Source: Myxococcales bacterium (GTDB lineage: Bacteria; Myxococcota_A; Polyangia; Fen-1088). From it: 64,000 bases of DNA. The stretch is from positions 310,001-374,000 of the forward strand of contig JAGTJU010000001.1 of assembly GCA_022184915.1 (NCBI GenBank), in the 5' to 3' direction. The position numbers and the translations under genes are program-made. The notes beneath the pieces are model-generated. The model was given only the letters and a program-made list of their open reading frames with translations, was not told the DNA's origin and made no database searches. Below, one piece after another: positions 17,389 through 26,276 of this stretch (positions within the stretch are counted from its first letter, which is position 1; each line of letters begins with the position of its first letter).

Positions 17389-19137
17389 GTGACAGACCCC
17401 ACGATCACCCCCCCCGCTGCTGAAGGCCGCCTGTCCGACCGGCCTTTGCCGCGTCTCGTTCAGCAGCTTTACCGCAAACGCGTAACGGGCCGTTTGGTGG
17501 TGCTCGACGAGGCGGGGGACGAAAGCGTGGTGTTCCTGCGCGAGGGATCGGCGGTTCACATCGAGCGTCCCAACGACCTCGACCGGCTCGACCGCGTCCT
17601 CGCGGACACGGGGTTGGTGTCCGACCGCGTGCTGGCGCGGGCGGAGCAGTTGGCGATCCAAGGCCACAAGCGCCTCGGCCAGGTGTTGGTGGAAATCGGC
17701 GCACTCACGGCCGACGTCCTGGCCGATGCCATTCGCGCCCAGCTGCGCCGCAAGCTCATCCGGCTGTTTTTCCTGCGCACGGGCCGCTACGAGGTGTATC
17801 TGCACGAGCACGGCTTTGGGGCCGACGACGAGCTTGCACGCATCCGCCTCGATCCGCGCAGCTTGATCTACCCCGGAATCCGCACCGCCTATGATGACGT
17901 GCGCCTGATAGACGAGCTCAAGCCCCTCACCGGGTTTGCCTTCCGCCTGGTGGCGCTGCCGGCCGGCTTCCTCGAAGCCATGGGCATACCGCAGGGCGAG
18001 GCCATCGTGAGGGCGCTCGAAGAGCGGCCCTTGCAGCTCGAAGACATTCCCCGCACCGGCCCGAAGCCCTCCGAGTCTCGGTCGGCCGTGCTGGCCCTGT
18101 TGTATGCGGATCTGCTCGAAACGGAGCGCCTGCCCCAGGAGGTTCGCCGCCCGCCTCAGGCATCACCCTTACCCTCGACCGGAATGTCGCGGGTGGCGAC
18201 GGCCCTGTCCCCGGTGCCCACCGCCCGCTCGCCGTCACAGCCCCAACGATTCTCCCCCCTCGTCCAGAGACCCCCCTCCGAACCCCCGCCGCCCCGGATC
18301 CGCCTGGGCTCGGGTGAGGGCGTGCCGCGCGCCATTCCCCCGGGCACCACGGGGCCCACCATGGCGGGCGACGAGCTGCGCCGCCGCATCCAGGCGCTGC
18401 TCCCCCGGCTCGAGGACATGTCTTTGTTCGAGCTCTTGGGCCTTACGGAGTCGGCCACACCCGAGCAGGTGAGTGCCGCATACATGCAAGGCGTCCGGCA
18501 GTTCCATCCCGACCGCCTCGTGGGACTCGGGCTTTCAGACCTGGTGAAGGAGGCCGAACGCATCATGGCCCGTTACGGCGAGGCCTCGTCGGTGCTCTCG
18601 GATCCCAAACGCCGCAACGAATACGTGCGCAAGCTGCGGGGCGAGCCGACCGAAGCCGAAAGCGCACGCAACATCCTCGAGGCCGAGCAGGCGTTTCGGC
18701 AGGGTGAGGTGGCGCTCAAGCGGGGCGATGTGGCCAAGGCGCTCGAGCGCTTCAACGACGCGGTCAAGCGCAACCCCGCCGAACCCGAGTACCGCGCCTA
18801 TTTGGCTTGGGCCCGCTACGGCGAAAACGCTTCACGCCGGGCCCTCCTGGCCACGGACACTCTGCGCATCATTCGCGAGGCGCTGAACCACCGGCCCCAC
18901 TTCGCGCGTGGGCACTACTGGATCGGCGAGATCGTGAAACAGCAAGGCGACATGGACGCGGCCGAACGCGCCTTTCGGGCGTGCCTCGAGGTCGACAAGG
19001 ACTTCCTCGAGGCGGGCCGTGAGCTGCGTCTCATCGAGATGCGTCGGAGCAAGGCCAAGCCCAAGTCCGTCTCGTCTGCCGAGCCCGCGTCCCCCAAAAG
19101 CGTGGGCGGGCTTCTCAACCGCTTTTTGAAGCGGTGA
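17389..19137 (+). CDS. DUF4388 / J-domain / TPR protein
   Basis: This ~582-residue cytoplasmic protein has three parts. Residues ~12-170 contain a DUF4388-like module (LPRLVQQLYRKRVTGRLVV...VFLREGSAVHIE), a domain common in myxobacterial regulators. A Pro/Ser-rich linker (~240-310) leads to a J domain (~335-410) with the HPD tripeptide in VRQFHPDRLVGLGLSD, the motif that stimulates DnaK ATPase. The C-terminus (~425-560) has TPR-like helices (AEQAFRQGEVALKRGDVAKALERF). The likely role is an adaptor recruiting Hsp70 to a complex, which is inference. The start GTG 17389 is preferred to 17356, since the extra residues are not family-like. Confidence 0.85.
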   Translation: MTDPTITPPAAEGRLSDRPLPRLVQQLYRKRVTGRLVVLDEAGDESVVFLREGSAVHIERPNDLDRLDRVLADTGLVSDRVLARAEQLAIQGHKRLGQVLVEIGALTADVLADAIRAQLRRKLIRLFFLRTGRYEVYLHEHGFGADDELARIRLDPRSLIYPGIRTAYDDVRLIDELKPLTGFAFRLVALPAGFLEAMGIPQGEAIVRALEERPLQLEDIPRTGPKPSESRSAVLALLYADLLETERLPQEVRRPPQASPLPSTGMSRVATALSPVPTARSPSQPQRFSPLVQRPPSEPPPPRIRLGSGEGVPRAIPPGTTGPTMAGDELRRRIQALLPRLEDMSLFELLGLTESATPEQVSAAYMQGVRQFHPDRLVGLGLSDLVKEAERIMARYGEASSVLSDPKRRNEYVRKLRGEPTEAESARNILEAEQAFRQGEVALKRGDVAKALERFNDAVKRNPAEPEYRAYLAWARYGENASRRALLATDTLRIIREALNHRPHFARGHYWIGEIVKQQGDMDAAERAFRACLEVDKDFLEAGRELRLIEMRRSKAKPKSVSSAEPASPKSVGGLLNRFLKR

Positions 19138-19140
19138 GGG

Positions 19141-19476
19141 TCAGTCGTCCGAGGCCTCGTCGGCGTCGCCCGTGGCGTCTGCGGACTCGTTCATCAACGG
19201 GTACCAGGTCTCGAAGATGGTCGCGACCTGCTGCGCTTGCTTGACGCTCGAGACGTTGAAGTTCGACTGCTTACGGTAAGAGCCCTTGAACTTTTTAAAG
19301 CGCACGATGGCGATCTTGGGGGCCCGGAACTTGTTCGTGTTCTTGTCGAGTTCCTGAAACAGGAACATCACGGTGGCCCAGGTGCCCTTCGTCAGCACCT
19401 CTTTCGCCAGCTGCTTGCGCACAAGCACGCCCTGATCTTCGTAATCGTATGTGAGCTCGTCGAGGGTCTCGGCCAT
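19141..19476 (-). CDS. Conserved-looking 111-residue protein of unknown function
   Basis: The product is 111 residues with no membrane segment or signal. It has a well-formed core (EVLTKGTWATVMFLFQELDK, APKIAIVRFKKFKGSYRKQS) rich in alternating hydrophobic and basic residues, suggesting a small beta-sheet domain, and an acidic C-terminal tail (ADATGDADEASDD). Codon use is strongly GC3-biased and the ATG at 19476 is followed by a clean start, so it is a real gene. I do not recognise the family. It is the last gene of a minus-strand run behind the PilZ and lipoprotein genes, 31 bases downstream of PilZ. Confidence 0.7.
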   Translation of the reverse strand: MAETLDELTYDYEDQGVLVRKQLAKEVLTKGTWATVMFLFQELDKNTNKFRAPKIAIVRFKKFKGSYRKQSNFNVSSVKQAQQVATIFETWYPLMNESADATGDADEASDD

Positions 19477-19507
19477 GAATCAAATCCTTTACGGGGCCCT
19501 GTTTACG

Positions 19508-19885
19508 TCAGGAGCTGGCCGCGGACAAGGTCATCAGGCCGAAGGACAACGTTTTCCGATCGGAATCGGAGAGCCTGATGAATTCTATGCCCATGCCCGC
19601 CTGGCCCCCAGTCGTTCGGGCCGTGCGCACCACGCGCGCGGTGGCGCGTATCGCGTGGCCGGCGAGGACGATCTCGACGTTGATGAGCTCCCCTTCCTCG
19701 AGGAGCAAGTCCGAGCACAAAAACGCGCCGCCTTCCGACAAGTCGGCGGAGTCGAAGCTCAGCTGTCCCCGCACCTTGGGGCCATCAACCGTGGAGACCG
19801 AGATGCTGAGCTCGGCCCGTCGCCGTTCGTGCCTTCGTTGATCCTTCCGCCCGCCGGAGGTCTTGCTCGTGGGCCGGCTGCTCAC
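19508..19885 (-). CDS. PilZ-domain c-di-GMP-binding protein
   Basis: The ~125-residue protein is essentially a single PilZ domain. Both c-di-GMP-binding motifs are present: the RxxxR arm in RRHERRRAELSISV and the DxSxxG motif in DLSEGGAFLCSD; VVRTARTTGGQAGMGIEFI closes the barrel. It should bind c-di-GMP and act on an unknown partner. The start is GTG 19885, which overlaps the upstream lipoprotein stop by four bases (GTGA), so translation is coupled. Two c-di-GMP-making or -degrading proteins are encoded elsewhere in the window (7666, 54298). Confidence 0.9.
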   Translation of the reverse strand: MSSRPTSKTSGGRKDQRRHERRRAELSISVSTVDGPKVRGQLSFDSADLSEGGAFLCSDLLLEEGELINVEIVLAGHAIRATARVVRTARTTGGQAGMGIEFIRLSDSDRKTLSFGLMTLSAASS

Positions 19886-20772
19886 GGTTGCAGTTCCACC
19901 AGGGCCGAGGCCCGCGTCTCCAGCGAGAGGCGCGTGGACGTGCCGCCCAGCTGCACGGGACGACGGTTTCGCCACACGACGTCCAAAGAGACGGGCACCT
20001 GCCCGGCAGGGCCGGCCAGCCGGTACAACACATCGGCAGGAATGGTGACGTGCCCCTCGGGGCTCATCGGGCAGGCGGCCCACGTGGTGGCGCCGAAGGG
20101 CCGCAGCTCGACGAACGAGCCTTTGGGGCCCACCACCACGAGGTGGAGATCTTCCCGCGCGCTGAACTTCGTTCCCCCGCGCACCGGCGTGCCGTCGGGC
20201 GCGAGCACTTGGGGCAGAGCCGGCAAGCGCACGAGCACGTCCGGTCCGGCTTCGGACTTGAGCGTCAGGGTTTCGGGGAGCTCGACGAGGTCCTCGGGGC
20301 CTGCTTCAGCCACCACGCCGGTGACGACGGAGGCCAAATCGGGATACACACGCGGCAAGGGGCGGAGCACCTCCGAAGCCGAAAGCTCGACCGTGAAGCG
20401 CGACAGGGCTTCGAGCTCGACCCCACCGTGGGCCTCACGTAAAAGTCGAACGGTTTCATCCACTTGGCGAAGGGCACAGCGGCCGTCGGGGCCTGCCACC
20501 ATCAGCGGATCCACCGCCCCGGCGACTTGGTCCGACTCGATGCCCAACACCCGTGCCTTGTAAGCCACGAGCGAGGCCGAGGGCAGGCCAGCGCTTTGGG
20601 CGTCGAGCCGCGAATCGAGGCGCACGAGCAGCTCCGATAGGGTTTGCCCCCCTTCCGTGCGGCTTCCCTCGTCGCCCGGGTCGGGCGAAGGGCGCACGCT
20701 GCCGTCGCACGCTGCGATCGCAGCGGCGGCCCAGAGGGCGAAGGCAAATCGGCGATGGGGCTGGGACCGCAT
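19882..20772 (-). CDS. Lipoprotein of unknown function upstream of pilZ
   Basis: ATG 20772 gives MRSQPHRRFAFALWAAAAIAACDGS, a lipoprotein signal with lipobox IAAC. The mature part (~270 residues) is rich in beta-forming segments (FTVELSASEVLRPL, LTLKSEAGPDVLVRLP, EDLHLVVVGPKGSFVELRP) and has no recognised domain. The upstream open frame (to 20961) is Arg/Pro-rich and rejected. Overlap by GTGA with the PilZ gene points to a shared operon, so an envelope role linked to c-di-GMP is possible but unproven. The divergent gatC starts 270 bases away. Confidence 0.75.
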   Translation of the reverse strand: MRSQPHRRFAFALWAAAAIAACDGSVRPSPDPGDEGSRTEGGQTLSELLVRLDSRLDAQSAGLPSASLVAYKARVLGIESDQVAGAVDPLMVAGPDGRCALRQVDETVRLLREAHGGVELEALSRFTVELSASEVLRPLPRVYPDLASVVTGVVAEAGPEDLVELPETLTLKSEAGPDVLVRLPALPQVLAPDGTPVRGGTKFSAREDLHLVVVGPKGSFVELRPFGATTWAACPMSPEGHVTIPADVLYRLAGPAGQVPVSLDVVWRNRRPVQLGGTSTRLSLETRASALVELQP

Positions 20773-21042
20773 GGGACGAACTCGGATGGTGAAAACGGGA
20801 GAAAACAGGCGCCGGGCGCGACGACGGGAACTGAAGGTGGGAACTATAGGGGCGAACCGGCGAGGGAGGCAAACAGTATACCGGTGCGGCTCTGCGCCCG
20901 CTACCCGCGACGCCCCTGTCGCGGGGGCCCGCGCCCTCGCCACGAAACGCGATGCGTCCATGGGCCGTGCGGCCTCCGCAAAAAGCCCGTGCGGGGGCTT
21001 GCGGAGAGGGGGCCGACCCAGGATAGAACCAGGCTGGAACCC

Positions 21043-21357
21043 ATGTCACGCATCGATCCGGAAGAAGTGAAGCAGATCGCGGCCTTGGCGCGGCTGGCCT
21101 TGAGCGAGGCGGAAGTGTCCCGGCTGGCGCAGGAGCTCGACGGGATCCTCGACTACATCGCCACCGTCCAAAGCGTGGACACCACCGGGGTCGAGCCCTT
21201 GACCCATGCCGTGGGCTTCGGCTGCCCGCTGCGTAGCGACGAGGTGCAGCCATCTCTGTCTAACGACGAGGCTCTCGCCAACGCCCCCCGCCGCCACGAT
21301 CGCTTTTTCGAGGTGCCGCGCATCGTTCCCACGTCGGGTGAAGGGCAGGGCGGCTGA
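21043..21357 (+). CDS. gatC: Asp/Glu-tRNA amidotransferase subunit C
   Basis: GatC (104 residues) stabilises GatA in the GatCAB amidotransferase that turns Glu-tRNA(Gln) and Asp-tRNA(Asn) into Gln- and Asn-tRNA. Its family features are visible: IDPEEVKQIAALARLALSEAE near the N-terminus and the VEPLTHA segment. The start is ATG 21043 (MSRIDPEEV). It overlaps the first base of gatA (TGATG), the typical gatCAB arrangement. The 270 bases between this and the divergent lipoprotein gene contain no other feature that I can support. Confidence 0.95.
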   Translation: MSRIDPEEVKQIAALARLALSEAEVSRLAQELDGILDYIATVQSVDTTGVEPLTHAVGFGCPLRSDEVQPSLSNDEALANAPRRHDRFFEVPRIVPTSGEGQGG

Positions 21358-22853
21358 TGGCTTCCGAGACGCAGACCGTCGAGGCCCTCGTGGCGGGCCA
21401 ATCGGTGCGGGCTCAGGCCGAGGCGGTGCGCACGGGCCGTGTGCGTGCGCGCTCCCTGGTGGACGCCTATCTCGCGCGCATCGAGCGGCTCGATCCCCAG
21501 CTTGGGACCTACCTGCGGGTGAACGGGGAAGGCGCCCGCCGCGCGGCCGAAGCGGTCGACAGCCAGGTCGCGCAGGGCCAGACGCCGGGACCGCTCGCGG
21601 GCGTGCCTCTTGGCATCAAGGACATCTTCGTCACCAAGGGCATCGAAACCACCTGCGCGTCCAAAATTCTCGCGGGCTTCGTGCCCCCCTACGAAGGCAC
21701 GGCCACGAGCCGCTTGCAGGACGCGGGCGCCATCAACCTGGGCAAGCTGAACATGGACGAGTTCGCGATGGGCTCGTCGAACGAAAACAGCGCCTTCAAG
21801 CCCGTGCGCAACCCCTGGGATCCCGCGCGGGTGCCCGGCGGCTCGTCCGGGGGCTCGGCGGCGGCCGTGGCGGCGAATCTGTGTGCGGCATCCCTCGGCA
21901 CCGATACGGGAGGCTCCATCCGCCAGCCGGCGGCGTTTTGCGGGGTGAGCGGCATCAAGCCCACGTACGGGCGTGTGTCGCGCTACGGTGTCATCGCGTT
22001 TGCGTCGTCCCTCGATCATCCGGGACCCTTCGGGCGGGCGGCCGTGGACGTGGCGGCGTTGCTCGAGGTGATGGCAGGCGCGGATCCCCGCGACGCCACG
22101 TCCCTGGCCGCGCCGGTGGGCGCCTACGTCGACGCCTGCGAGGCGGGTGACGTGACGGGCCTGCGCATCGGAATGCCCGCCGAGTATTTCCAGGCAGGTA
22201 TGGACCCCGAGGTCGAGAGCGCCGTGCGCGCCGCCATCGATCGCTTCGGCGCCGCGGGCGCCCGGATCGTGCCCGTGTCGCTGCCCCACACGTCCTACGC
22301 GATCGCCACGTATTATCTTGTATGCACGGCCGAGGCCTCCTCGAACCTTGCCCGCTACGACGGGGTGAAGTACGGGCACAGGACCGAAACCGCCGGCTCG
22401 CTCGAAGAACTCTACGGACGCTCGCGCGACGAGGGGTTTGGCGACGAGCCCAAGCGCCGGATCGTGCTTGGCACGTACGTTCTGCGCTCGGGCTACTACG
22501 ACGCCTACTACGGCCAGGCCCAGCGTGTGCGCCGCCTCATTGCGAACGACTTCGCGGCGGCGTTTGCTTCCTGCGATCTGCTCGTGACCCCCACCACCCC
22601 GATGACGGCGTTCAAACTGGGCGAAAAAACGAGTGACCCTCTCCAGATGTACCTCGCCGACATCTACACCGTGGCCCCTGCGTTGGCGGGTGTGCCCGCC
22701 CTGGCTCTGCCCTGTGGCCTTTCGTCGCAAGGCTTGCCGATTGGCATGCAGCTCATCGGTCCCACGCTGGGAGAGGCCACATTGTTCCGCGCCGCGGGCG
22801 CTTATCAAAAACTCACCGACTGGCACGAGCGGCGGGCCCCGCTCGCCGGCTGA
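21357..22853 (+). CDS. gatA: Asp/Glu-tRNA amidotransferase subunit A (glutaminase)
   Basis: GatA hydrolyses glutamine and channels ammonia to GatB. At 498 residues the length is normal. The amidase-signature Ser-cisSer-Lys triad lies in VPLGIKDIFVTKG (Lys) and GGSSGGSAAAVAAN...TDTGGSIRQPAAFCG (Ser-Ser). The ammonia-channel side and C-terminal half (LLVTPTTPMTAFKLGEK, ALAGVPALALPCG) are also present. The gene overlaps gatC by one base and is followed by gatB after 30 bases. Confidence 0.97.
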   Translation: MASETQTVEALVAGQSVRAQAEAVRTGRVRARSLVDAYLARIERLDPQLGTYLRVNGEGARRAAEAVDSQVAQGQTPGPLAGVPLGIKDIFVTKGIETTCASKILAGFVPPYEGTATSRLQDAGAINLGKLNMDEFAMGSSNENSAFKPVRNPWDPARVPGGSSGGSAAAVAANLCAASLGTDTGGSIRQPAAFCGVSGIKPTYGRVSRYGVIAFASSLDHPGPFGRAAVDVAALLEVMAGADPRDATSLAAPVGAYVDACEAGDVTGLRIGMPAEYFQAGMDPEVESAVRAAIDRFGAAGARIVPVSLPHTSYAIATYYLVCTAEASSNLARYDGVKYGHRTETAGSLEELYGRSRDEGFGDEPKRRIVLGTYVLRSGYYDAYYGQAQRVRRLIANDFAAAFASCDLLVTPTTPMTAFKLGEKTSDPLQMYLADIYTVAPALAGVPALALPCGLSSQGLPIGMQLIGPTLGEATLFRAAGAYQKLTDWHERRAPLAG

Positions 22854-22883
22854 TTCACCGATGCGCTTGCCTGGACGACACAC

Positions 22884-24347
22884 ATGAGCTTGCTTGAAAG
22901 ATACGAGCCCGTCATTGGCCTCGAGGTCCACGTTCAGCTCGCCACGCAGAGCAAGATCTTCTCGGGCTCTGCGGCAGCCTTTGGCATCGAGCCGAACGGC
23001 GCGACGGATCCCATCGTGCTCGGCTTGCCGGGCAGCTTGCCCGTGCTCAACAGCACGGCCGTGCACATGGCGGTGCGGCTTGGCCTGGCGGTGGGATCGC
23101 GCATCCGCCCGGTGTGCCGGTTTTCCCGCAAACACTACTTCTACCCCGATCTGCCGAAGGGGTATCAAATCTCGCAATACGACGAGCCTCTGTGTGAGGG
23201 CGGCGCCGTCCGCTTTCGGCTCGAGGGTGTGCCTCACGAGGTGCCGCTCACGCGCATCCACATGGAAGAGGACGCGGGCAAAAACATCCACGCCGAAGGG
23301 GGCGTGAGCTGGGTGGACTACAACAGGGCCGGCGTGCCCCTCTGCGAGGTGGTGAGCGATCCCGCGCTGCGCTCTGCCGACGAAGCCGCCGAGTACCTGC
23401 GCGCCTTGCGCACGCTGGTGCGGTACCTGGGTATCAGCGATGGCAACATGGAGGAGGGCTCCTTGCGCTGCGACGCCAACGTCTCGCTGCGGCCCCGGGG
23501 CGCCACCAAGCTCGGTACCAAGGCCGAGCTCAAGAACATCAACAGCTTCAAGAACGTCAAAGACGCGATCGAACACGAGATCAAGCGCCAGGCGGCGCTG
23601 CTCGATGCCGGTCAAGCGGTGGTGCAGGAGACGCGCCTTTGGGACGCCGCGCGCGGGCGCTCGCAGTCGATGCGCTCGAAAGAAGAAGCGCACGACTACC
23701 GCTATTTTCCCGAGCCCGATCTGCCGCCTTTGCACGTGGACGAGGCGTGGCAGGCGGCGGCGAAGGCCGCGCTGCCCGAGCTGCCCGAGGCGCGTTTCGA
23801 GCGCTATGTATCGGTCCTGGGTCTGACGGCTCAGGATGCCGGTGTGCTGACCTCCGAGCGTGAGATCAGCGACTACTTCGATGCGGTCGTACGTGCGGCG
23901 GGCGAGGCGCAGGGCAGCCAGAGCGGGCAGGGAAAGAAGGCGGCCAATTGGGTGTTGAACGAGGTGCTCGGCCGTGTTGATGACGTGCGCCTTCTGGCCA
24001 GCCCCGATCTGCCCATACCGCCCCAGGCGCTGGCCGAGCTGCTCGCGCTGGTCGAGGCGGGCACGCTCTCGGGCAAACTGGCCAAGGATGTGTTCGGCCG
24101 GATGTGGACGGAGCGGCGCCGCGCCTCCGACATCGTCGCGAAGGAAGCCGTGTCGCAGGTGTCCGACGAGGGCGTGCTCGAGGCGGCGTGCGCCGAGGTC
24201 GTGCAGGCGCATCCCAAAGAAGCCGAGCGTTTCCGGGGAGGAGACAAAAAGCTCATGGGCTTCTTCGTCGGGCAGGTCATGAAAGTGACCGGGGGCAAGG
24301 CAAACCCGAAGGCCGTCAACGCCATTCTCTCGCGGCTGCTATCGTAA
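22884..24347 (+). CDS. gatB: Asp/Glu-tRNA amidotransferase subunit B
   Basis: GatB activates the misacylated Glu or Asp on the tRNA by phosphorylation and amidates it with ammonia from GatA. The 487-residue product has the GatB/GatE core (YEPVIGLEVHVQLAT, FSRKHYFYPDLPKGYQISQ) with KNINSFKNV and HDYRYFPEPDLPPL, followed by the C-terminal YqeY-like tRNA-binding domain (LAKDVFGRMW). With gltX at 52813 in the same window, the organism probably uses a non-discriminating GluRS and indirect Gln-tRNA formation; no glnS is visible here. Confidence 0.97.
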   Translation: MSLLERYEPVIGLEVHVQLATQSKIFSGSAAAFGIEPNGATDPIVLGLPGSLPVLNSTAVHMAVRLGLAVGSRIRPVCRFSRKHYFYPDLPKGYQISQYDEPLCEGGAVRFRLEGVPHEVPLTRIHMEEDAGKNIHAEGGVSWVDYNRAGVPLCEVVSDPALRSADEAAEYLRALRTLVRYLGISDGNMEEGSLRCDANVSLRPRGATKLGTKAELKNINSFKNVKDAIEHEIKRQAALLDAGQAVVQETRLWDAARGRSQSMRSKEEAHDYRYFPEPDLPPLHVDEAWQAAAKAALPELPEARFERYVSVLGLTAQDAGVLTSEREISDYFDAVVRAAGEAQGSQSGQGKKAANWVLNEVLGRVDDVRLLASPDLPIPPQALAELLALVEAGTLSGKLAKDVFGRMWTERRRASDIVAKEAVSQVSDEGVLEAACAEVVQAHPKEAERFRGGDKKLMGFFVGQVMKVTGGKANPKAVNAILSRLLS

Positions 24348-24381
24348 CCCTTCGCGCAGGCGAGACGGGCGGGGGGGGCGC

Positions 24382-25338
24382 GTGGGCAAGCTGAAGCAGG
24401 TGGTGACGGACAAGGTGAGGCAGATCAAGCGGGCCGTGGTGGGCCCGCACGGCACATCAGCACCCCCCGACCGCGGCGGTCCCTCGCCTCGGGTGCGCGC
24501 CATACCGGTTGACGAGCGCCCGGTGACGCGGGCCCAGGCCACGCGGATGCCCCGCCCGCTACCCTCGCGCGCCGCCATCGCCCGAGCCACGGCGGCGACC
24601 TCCGCAGCGTCCGGCGCGGCCCGGCTGCCCACGCCCGAGGAGCTGATCCAGAGTTTGGCCCGTCAGGGCTCCGCGTCTCGGGCCCGGCAAAGCCAGGCGT
24701 ATCTCAAGAGCGATCTCACGTTCCTGGGCGTCCCCGTGCCCGCGCTCAGGGCCGAGGCCAAGCGTTTGGCCCGCTTCGAGGCCCTGGAAAGCCGACCGCG
24801 CCTTTGGGCCTTCGTGAAGTCGCTTTGGAACGAGGAGGTCCACGAGCTGCGGGCCCTGGCCGTCTTCGTGCTGGCGCTGCGGGTGGAGCGACTCGAGGCT
24901 TCGGACCTCGGCGTGCTCGAGTCGTGGCTGCGTGCGGCCCGCACCTGGGCTCTGGTGGACGAGCTGGCCGTGCACGTGGTGGGGCCGCTCGCGCATGGTA
25001 GCCCCGAGGCGATGCGCCGGCTTGCGACGTGGCGCCGCGACCCCGACTTCTGGCTCCGCCGCGCAGCGCTGCTGGCGCACCTCCTGCCCCTGCGGCAAGG
25101 CCGGGGCGACTTTGCCCTGTTCGCGACGTGGGCGGCGGCCTTGCTCGCAGACGACGAGTTCTTCATTCGCAAGGCGATAGGGTGGGTGTTGCGCGAAACC
25201 GCGAAGAAGCGCCCGGAGCTCGTGGCGGCCTTCCTGTCCGACCATCTGCCTCGCGTGTCAGGTCTCACGCTGCGCGAGGCCAGCAAATATCTGCCCGAAG
25301 CCGAGCGGAAGCGCCTGCAGCGCGAACGGGCTTCGTGA
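24382..25338 (+). CDS. AlkD-like DNA alkylation repair protein
   Basis: Residues ~80-310 match the HEAT-like AlkD fold of DNA alkylation repair glycosylases: QAYLKSDLTFLGVPVPALRA at the start, WALVDELAVHVVGPL carrying the probable catalytic-type Asp, RDPDFWLRRAALLAHL, and FIRKAIGWVLRETAKKRPELV near the end. The ~80-residue N-terminal extension is basic and low-complexity. AlkD-family proteins excise N3- or N7-alkylpurines without base flipping. The start is GTG 24382, 35 bases after gatB, so it may ride on the same transcript. The exact substrate cannot be assigned. Confidence 0.85.
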   Translation: MGKLKQVVTDKVRQIKRAVVGPHGTSAPPDRGGPSPRVRAIPVDERPVTRAQATRMPRPLPSRAAIARATAATSAASGAARLPTPEELIQSLARQGSASRARQSQAYLKSDLTFLGVPVPALRAEAKRLARFEALESRPRLWAFVKSLWNEEVHELRALAVFVLALRVERLEASDLGVLESWLRAARTWALVDELAVHVVGPLAHGSPEAMRRLATWRRDPDFWLRRAALLAHLLPLRQGRGDFALFATWAAALLADDEFFIRKAIGWVLRETAKKRPELVAAFLSDHLPRVSGLTLREASKYLPEAERKRLQRERAS

Positions 25339-25372
25339 GTCCGCCCGAATCGCCTCGAACCCGCACCCGCGT

Positions 25373-26248
25373 TTGCTAGGGTCTAAAGTCCCCTTGCGCA
25401 TCGATCTACACTGCCACTCACGTCACTCCGACGGGTCCGAGACCGTAGAGGCTCTCGCGCGCCGGATTAGAGCGCGGCAGGTGGGCCTGTTCTGCCTCAC
25501 GGATCACGACACGCTGGGCGGCGCCGACGAGGTGGCTACCCACTTGCCCGAGGTCACCGTGCTGCCGGGGCTCGAACTGTCGACCGAAGCGCACCGGCGC
25601 ACGGTGCACCTGCTGGTGTACGGCGTGAAGCCAGGCCCCGCCAGGGAGAGCCTCGAAGCCCGCCTCGCCGAGCTGCGGGGCTTGCGGCGCGCCCGCATCT
25701 TCGCCATCTGCGAGCGGCTCACCCACCTCGGGATCCGCCTCGACGCGCAGGCCATCCTGGACGAAGCGGGCCACGGCACGCCCGGGCGCCCCCACGTGGC
25801 GCGGGCGCTCGTGGCGGCGGGCTTTTGCACCTCGGTACGCGAGGCCTTCGAGCGTTTTCTCAACGACCGTGGGCCTGCCCATACGCCCTCACCTCGCTTG
25901 AGCGTCGAAGAGGGGCTGGGCTTGGCCACCGCGGCAGGCGCCCGGGTGGCCCTGGCGCACCCCCACCTTCTGGGCCCACCCGAGTTCGTGAAGGCGTGCT
26001 GCGTGTCCTGGAAACCTCTGGGGCTGAGCGGGCTCGAAGCGCTCTACGGCTTCTACGGCGAGCGCCAACGAGCCACGTGGGCGGGGCTTGCCCGGGAGGT
26101 GGGCTTGGTGGCCACGGCGGGTTCGGACTATCACGGCGTCTCGGTGGTGCCCGACGTGGCAAACCCCGGGGTGGACGTGACCCCGGCCGAGTTCGAGGCC
26201 CTGTGCCACTGGCTCGAGCTTCCGGCTGCCTCCCTCGCCCCGTCCTGA
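25373..26248 (+). CDS. PHP-domain phosphoesterase (TrpH/RNase AM-like)
   Basis: The PHP metal-binding signatures are DLHCHSRHSDGS at the N-terminus, LTDHDTLGGADE, LPGLELSTE, ALAHPHLLG and TAGSDYHG near the C-terminus. Length (291 residues) and order match the YciV/TrpH subgroup, which acts as a 5'-3' exonuclease on short RNAs and hydrolyses 3',5'-nucleoside bisphosphates. The start is unsure: TTG 25373 or TTG 25394 (LRIDLHCHS). It is tandem with the AlkD-like gene, 34 bases downstream. Cellular substrate is inferred from family only. Confidence 0.85.
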   Translation: MLGSKVPLRIDLHCHSRHSDGSETVEALARRIRARQVGLFCLTDHDTLGGADEVATHLPEVTVLPGLELSTEAHRRTVHLLVYGVKPGPARESLEARLAELRGLRRARIFAICERLTHLGIRLDAQAILDEAGHGTPGRPHVARALVAAGFCTSVREAFERFLNDRGPAHTPSPRLSVEEGLGLATAAGARVALAHPHLLGPPEFVKACCVSWKPLGLSGLEALYGFYGERQRATWAGLAREVGLVATAGSDYHGVSVVPDVANPGVDVTPAEFEALCHWLELPAASLAPS

Positions 26249-26276
26249 CCGCAACCCGCCCGGCGGCCGACCGGGC

